6,267 nucleotides of DNA from assembly GCA_020848055.1 (NCBI GenBank), contig JADLBB010000182.1, forward strand, positions 1-6,267, written 5' to 3'. A program made the translations under genes and the position numbers. The DNA is from Chloroflexota bacterium. GTDB lineage: Bacteria; Chloroflexota; Limnocylindria; QHBO01. Shown here piece by piece: positions 3,914 through 6,267 of the stretch. How positions within the stretch are numbered: position 1 is the first letter of the stretch; every line of letters begins with the position of its first letter. The notes below the pieces were generated by a model. It saw only the letters and a list, made by a program, of their open reading frames with translations. It ran no database searches and was not told where the DNA came from.

Positions 3914-5704
3914 ATGCTCGCCCGGACCGACAGCCGTGCCCGCGCTCTGGTCCTGCTGGTGGTCGCGTTGGCCGCCGCGATGGCCGTCGCCGCGCGCCTG
4001 GTGTGGTGGCAGGTCGCGGAGCGCGACTGGCTGGCGGCCATGGCGCTCCACCAGCTGGCCCAGCACGAACAGGTCCCGGCCGATCGTGGTGAGATCACCG
4101 ACGTCAACGGGGAGCTGCTGGCGACCTCTGTCGAGCTGCAGTCGGTCTACGCGACGCCCGAGACGATCGACGACCCGCTGGCGGTGGCCCGGGCACTGGC
4201 GCCGCTGCTCGGCAGGGACGTGTCGCAGCTGCGCTCGCGCCTGGCCGGCGACGACCCGTGGACCTGGATAGCGCGCCGGGTGGACCCCGCGGTGTCGGAT
4301 CGGATAGCGGCCCTGCACCTGCGCGGCATCGGGATGCTGCCCGAGACGCAGCGCGTCTACCCGGTCGCGGGAGCGGCGCCGGACACGACGCTGGCGGCGC
4401 AGACCATCGGCTTCGTGGATCTCGATGGTGACGGCCAGTACGGCGTGGAGGGGGGTCAGGATGGGCTGCTGGCCGGGACGCCGGGCATCGTGGACGCGCA
4501 GGAGGACGTCATCGGCCGCCAGATCGCCGACTCGGCACGGCTTCTTCAGGCGCCGGTGGACGGGGCCAACCTGCGGCTAACGATCGATGCGGGCGTTCAG
4601 AACCTGCTCGAGCGCGAGATGTGGTCGACCTACGTCAAGAACCATGCCGCCGGCGTGACCGGCATCATCATGGATGCCGACACCGGCGCGATCGTCGGCA
4701 TGGCCAGCTATCCGTCCTACGACGCCAACCGATACGCCACCACCGATGGCGAGCTGTTCTCGAACCCGGCCATCGCGCGCCAGTATGAGCCCGGATCGGT
4801 GATGAAGGCCTTCACCATCGCCGCCGCCCTCGACGCCGGGGCGATCACGACGGCAGACACGTTCGTGGACGACAACAATCTGCGCATCGGGCGCGTCAGG
4901 ATTCAGAACGCGGACCGCTATACCCACCCCAACGGGCACGGTCCCATCACCGCGGCCGATGTGCTGAAGCTGTCCAACAACGTCGGCGCGGCAAAGATCG
5001 GCCTGGCGCTGGGAGGCGAGAAGCTGTACGAGGCATTCCTGCGGTTCGGGTTCGGGGCGCCCACCGGCATCGACCTGGTGGGGGAGGCCGCTGGGCGCGT
5101 GTGGGATCCGAACGGGTCCAACGGGTCCGGCGATCTGACGACCGCCCAGAACGCGTTCGGGCAGGGCCTGAGCCTCACCGCCCTGCAGCTGGTGACCGGC
5201 TACGCCAGCTTCGCCAACGGCGGGCTGCTGGTGCGTCCGCACGTGGTCGATGGCTGGACCGACGCCTCGGGCGCCTATCACCCCGTCGAACAACCGCCGG
5301 CCGAGCGGATCATGCGCCCCGAGACGGCCGCCACCATGGTCGGACTGCTCACCGGCTCGGTGGACGACGGCATCGCCAAGGGGGCGGCGCTTCCCGGCTA
5401 CACCGTGGCCGGGAAGACCGGGACCGCGCAGATCGCGGGACCGGTCAAGGTCAAGGACGCCAACGGCACCGTCGTCGAGCGATGGCAGTACATCAATGGC
5501 TGGATCGACTCCAGCTACATCGGCTTCCTGCCGAACAGCGAACGCAAGCTGGTGACCCTCGTGCTGCTTCACCGCCCGGCGGTGTGGGGCCTGTACCGGA
5601 TGGCGGAGCGTCCGGAGACCGTCTACGCCAGGTTGATGCCACAGGTGCTCGACTACCTGGCCATCGCGCCGGATCGACCGCTCGACCCGGTCGCCAGGCC
5701 GTGA
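3914..5704 (+). CDS. ftsI: FtsI/PBP2-type peptidoglycan D,D-transpeptidase
   Basis: This 596-residue class B penicillin-binding protein cross-links peptidoglycan outside the membrane, most likely at the septum with FtsW. It has a short basic N-terminus, one membrane anchor (about 11-31), and a dimerisation/pedestal domain from about 57 (RGEITDVNGELLA) to 210. The transpeptidase domain spans about 245-585. All three catalytic motifs are present: S295-V-M-K298 with the nucleophile Ser, S354-N-N356, and K501-T-G503. GQGLSLTALQLVTGYASFANGG (start at 416) is also typical. No PASTA domain follows. The C-terminal end lacks the usual GG-x-VAAPVF stretch and instead reads MAERPETVYARL (563-574) before the final helix. 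A 9-bp tandem repeat encodes NGSNGS at 400-405. FtsI is favoured over an elongation PBP2 because of its dcw position after ftsL. Its stop overlaps or nearly touches the murF start. Confidence 0.93.
   Translation: MLARTDSRARALVLLVVALAAAMAVAARLVWWQVAERDWLAAMALHQLAQHEQVPADRGEITDVNGELLATSVELQSVYATPETIDDPLAVARALAPLLGRDVSQLRSRLAGDDPWTWIARRVDPAVSDRIAALHLRGIGMLPETQRVYPVAGAAPDTTLAAQTIGFVDLDGDGQYGVEGGQDGLLAGTPGIVDAQEDVIGRQIADSARLLQAPVDGANLRLTIDAGVQNLLEREMWSTYVKNHAAGVTGIIMDADTGAIVGMASYPSYDANRYATTDGELFSNPAIARQYEPGSVMKAFTIAAALDAGAITTADTFVDDNNLRIGRVRIQNADRYTHPNGHGPITAADVLKLSNNVGAAKIGLALGGEKLYEAFLRFGFGAPTGIDLVGEAAGRVWDPNGSNGSGDLTTAQNAFGQGLSLTALQLVTGYASFANGGLLVRPHVVDGWTDASGAYHPVEQPPAERIMRPETAATMVGLLTGSVDDGIAKGAALPGYTVAGKTGTAQIAGPVKVKDANGTVVERWQYINGWIDSSYIGFLPNSERKLVTLVLLHRPAVWGLYRMAERPETVYARLMPQVLDYLAIAPDRPLDPVARP
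5111..5128 (+). repeat. 9-bp tandem duplication inside ftsI
   Basis: AACGGGTCC is repeated twice without a gap and encodes NGSNGS in a loop just before the conserved transpeptidase segment ending in FGQGLS. It keeps the frame and so changes only loop length. Confidence 0.7.
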
Positions 5705-5709
5705 TCGTC

Positions 5710-6267
5710 ATGCCGGCCCGTGACCTCGATGCCCCTCCGGCCATCGCGCTCGACGAGTTCGCCGCTGCCATCGGCGGCCGCCTGCTCGGATCCGGCGCCG
5801 GGCGGACCATCGCCGGCGCGTCGGTGGACTCGCGCCACACCACGCCCGGATCGCTGTTCGTCGCGCTGCGCGGCGAAAGGGTTGACGGCCATGATTTCGT
5901 GGCGCAGGCGGTCGCCGCCGGTGCGGCGGCCGTCATGGTCGAGCGGCCGGTCGAGGTGGGGGTCCCACAGGTCGTCGTTCGCGACTCGCTGCGCGGCCTG
6001 GGCGACCTCGCGGCCTGGTGGCGCGCGCGATTGCCGGTGCGGGTCGTCGGGATCACCGGCTCCACGGGCAAGACGATGGCCAAGGAGGTCGTGGCCGACG
6101 TCCTGTCGCGGGGCCTGCGCACGCTGCGAAGCGAGGGCAACCACAACTCGGAGTCCGGCCTGCCGATGTCGGTCCTGCGCCTGCGTCCGGAGCACGAGGC
6201 CGCTGTGCTCGAGATGGCCATGTACACCGTTGGCGAGATCGCCCGGCTGGCCGAGATCGCGCAGCCC
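5710..6267 (+). CDS. murF: UDP-N-acetylmuramoyl-tripeptide--D-alanyl-D-alanine ligase MurF (5' part)
   Basis: MurF adds D-Ala-D-Ala to UDP-MurNAc-tripeptide using ATP, the last cytoplasmic step of the nucleotide precursor. The first 186 residues are present and the gene runs off the window. The N-terminal Mur ligase domain shows SVDSRHTTPGSLFVALRGE (38-56), then DGHDF (59-63). The ATP-binding loop is GITGSTGKTMAKE (114-126); GS-x-GKT followed by KE is the MurF form rather than the GTNGKTTT of MurE. EGNHNSESGLP (142-152) matches the MurF GN-x-NNEIG-x-P segment, and LEMAMYTVGEIARLAEIAQP (167-186) matches its LEMGM-x3-GEI region. Met replaces the usual second Thr/Ser of the loop. The start is uncertain: GTG at 5701 would overlap the ftsI stop as GTGA, while ATG at 5710 has AGG 11 bases upstream. 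No murE lies between ftsI and this gene. Confidence 0.92.
   Translation, partial: MPARDLDAPPAIALDEFAAAIGGRLLGSGAGRTIAGASVDSRHTTPGSLFVALRGERVDGHDFVAQAVAAGAAAVMVERPVEVGVPQVVVRDSLRGLGDLAAWWRARLPVRVVGITGSTGKTMAKEVVADVLSRGLRTLRSEGNHNSESGLPMSVLRLRPEHEAAVLEMAMYTVGEIARLAEIAQP

Noticed and set aside
3341..4318. 325-codon minus-strand open frame across the 70-aa gene, ftsL and ftsI
   Set aside because: It opposes three supported genes, and its Arg/Gly/His-rich low-complexity translation is typical of a shadow frame.
4418..4453. EF-hand-like DLDGDGQYGVEG in the FtsI pedestal domain
   Set aside because: It resembles a calcium loop but lacks the acidic residue at position 12. A GQYGVEG segment is common at this place in class B penicillin-binding proteins.
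4577..5572. 331-codon open frame on the minus strand opposite ftsI
   Set aside because: It is fully antisense to the catalytic domain of a clear FtsI-type protein. Long antisense frames are expected in GC-rich codon usage, and the translation shows no recognisable motif.

Overview
The window is high-GC bacterial DNA (about 70% by eye) carrying the front part of a division and cell wall (dcw) cluster, preceded by two accessory genes for envelope proteins. A Chloroflexota source, perhaps a Limnocylindria-like lineage, is my best guess. It rests on base composition, on the order mraZ-rsmH-ftsL-ftsI-murF, and on the N-terminal four-cysteine module of the first gene, which I recall (unverified) from Chloroflexota envelope proteins. 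The taxon is an inference.

Layout. Positions 1-80 hold a candidate -10 element and a strong ribosome binding site. 81-1046 (+) encodes a single-pass membrane protein with a Cys4 cytoplasmic module, a Pro/Thr/Ser stalk and an extracytoplasmic domain. 1075-1593 (-) encodes a small lipoprotein built from two cysteine-containing repeats. These two genes converge across a 28-base gap. From 1594 to 1719 lies a divergent control region with a possible leaderless promoter for the lipoprotein, a good sigma-70-type promoter for the dcw operon, and a ladder of TGG-containing 10-bp direct repeats that matches the known MraZ operator architecture. The operon then runs rightward: mraZ (1720-2169), rsmH (2240-3220), an unrecognised 70-residue basic protein (3217-3429), ftsL-like (3431-3868), ftsI-like transpeptidase (3914-5704) and the 5' part of murF (5710 to the window edge).

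How the genes work together. MraZ probably represses its own operon through the repeats. RsmH methylates 16S rRNA. FtsL and the FtsI-type transpeptidase belong to the divisome core that makes septal peptidoglycan. MurF completes the UDP-MurNAc-pentapeptide precursor that feeds it. From rsmH on, most genes overlap or nearly touch (ATGA overlap, one-base gap, start at the stop codon), indicating one co-translated transcript.

Most of the window is a recognisable housekeeping cluster. The less ordinary points are the clear MraZ box with ATG codons embedded in its repeats, the extra 70-aa gene between rsmH and ftsL, the absence of murE between ftsI and murF, and the two poorly characterised envelope proteins upstream. 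I see no mobile element, CRISPR array, tRNA or rRNA.
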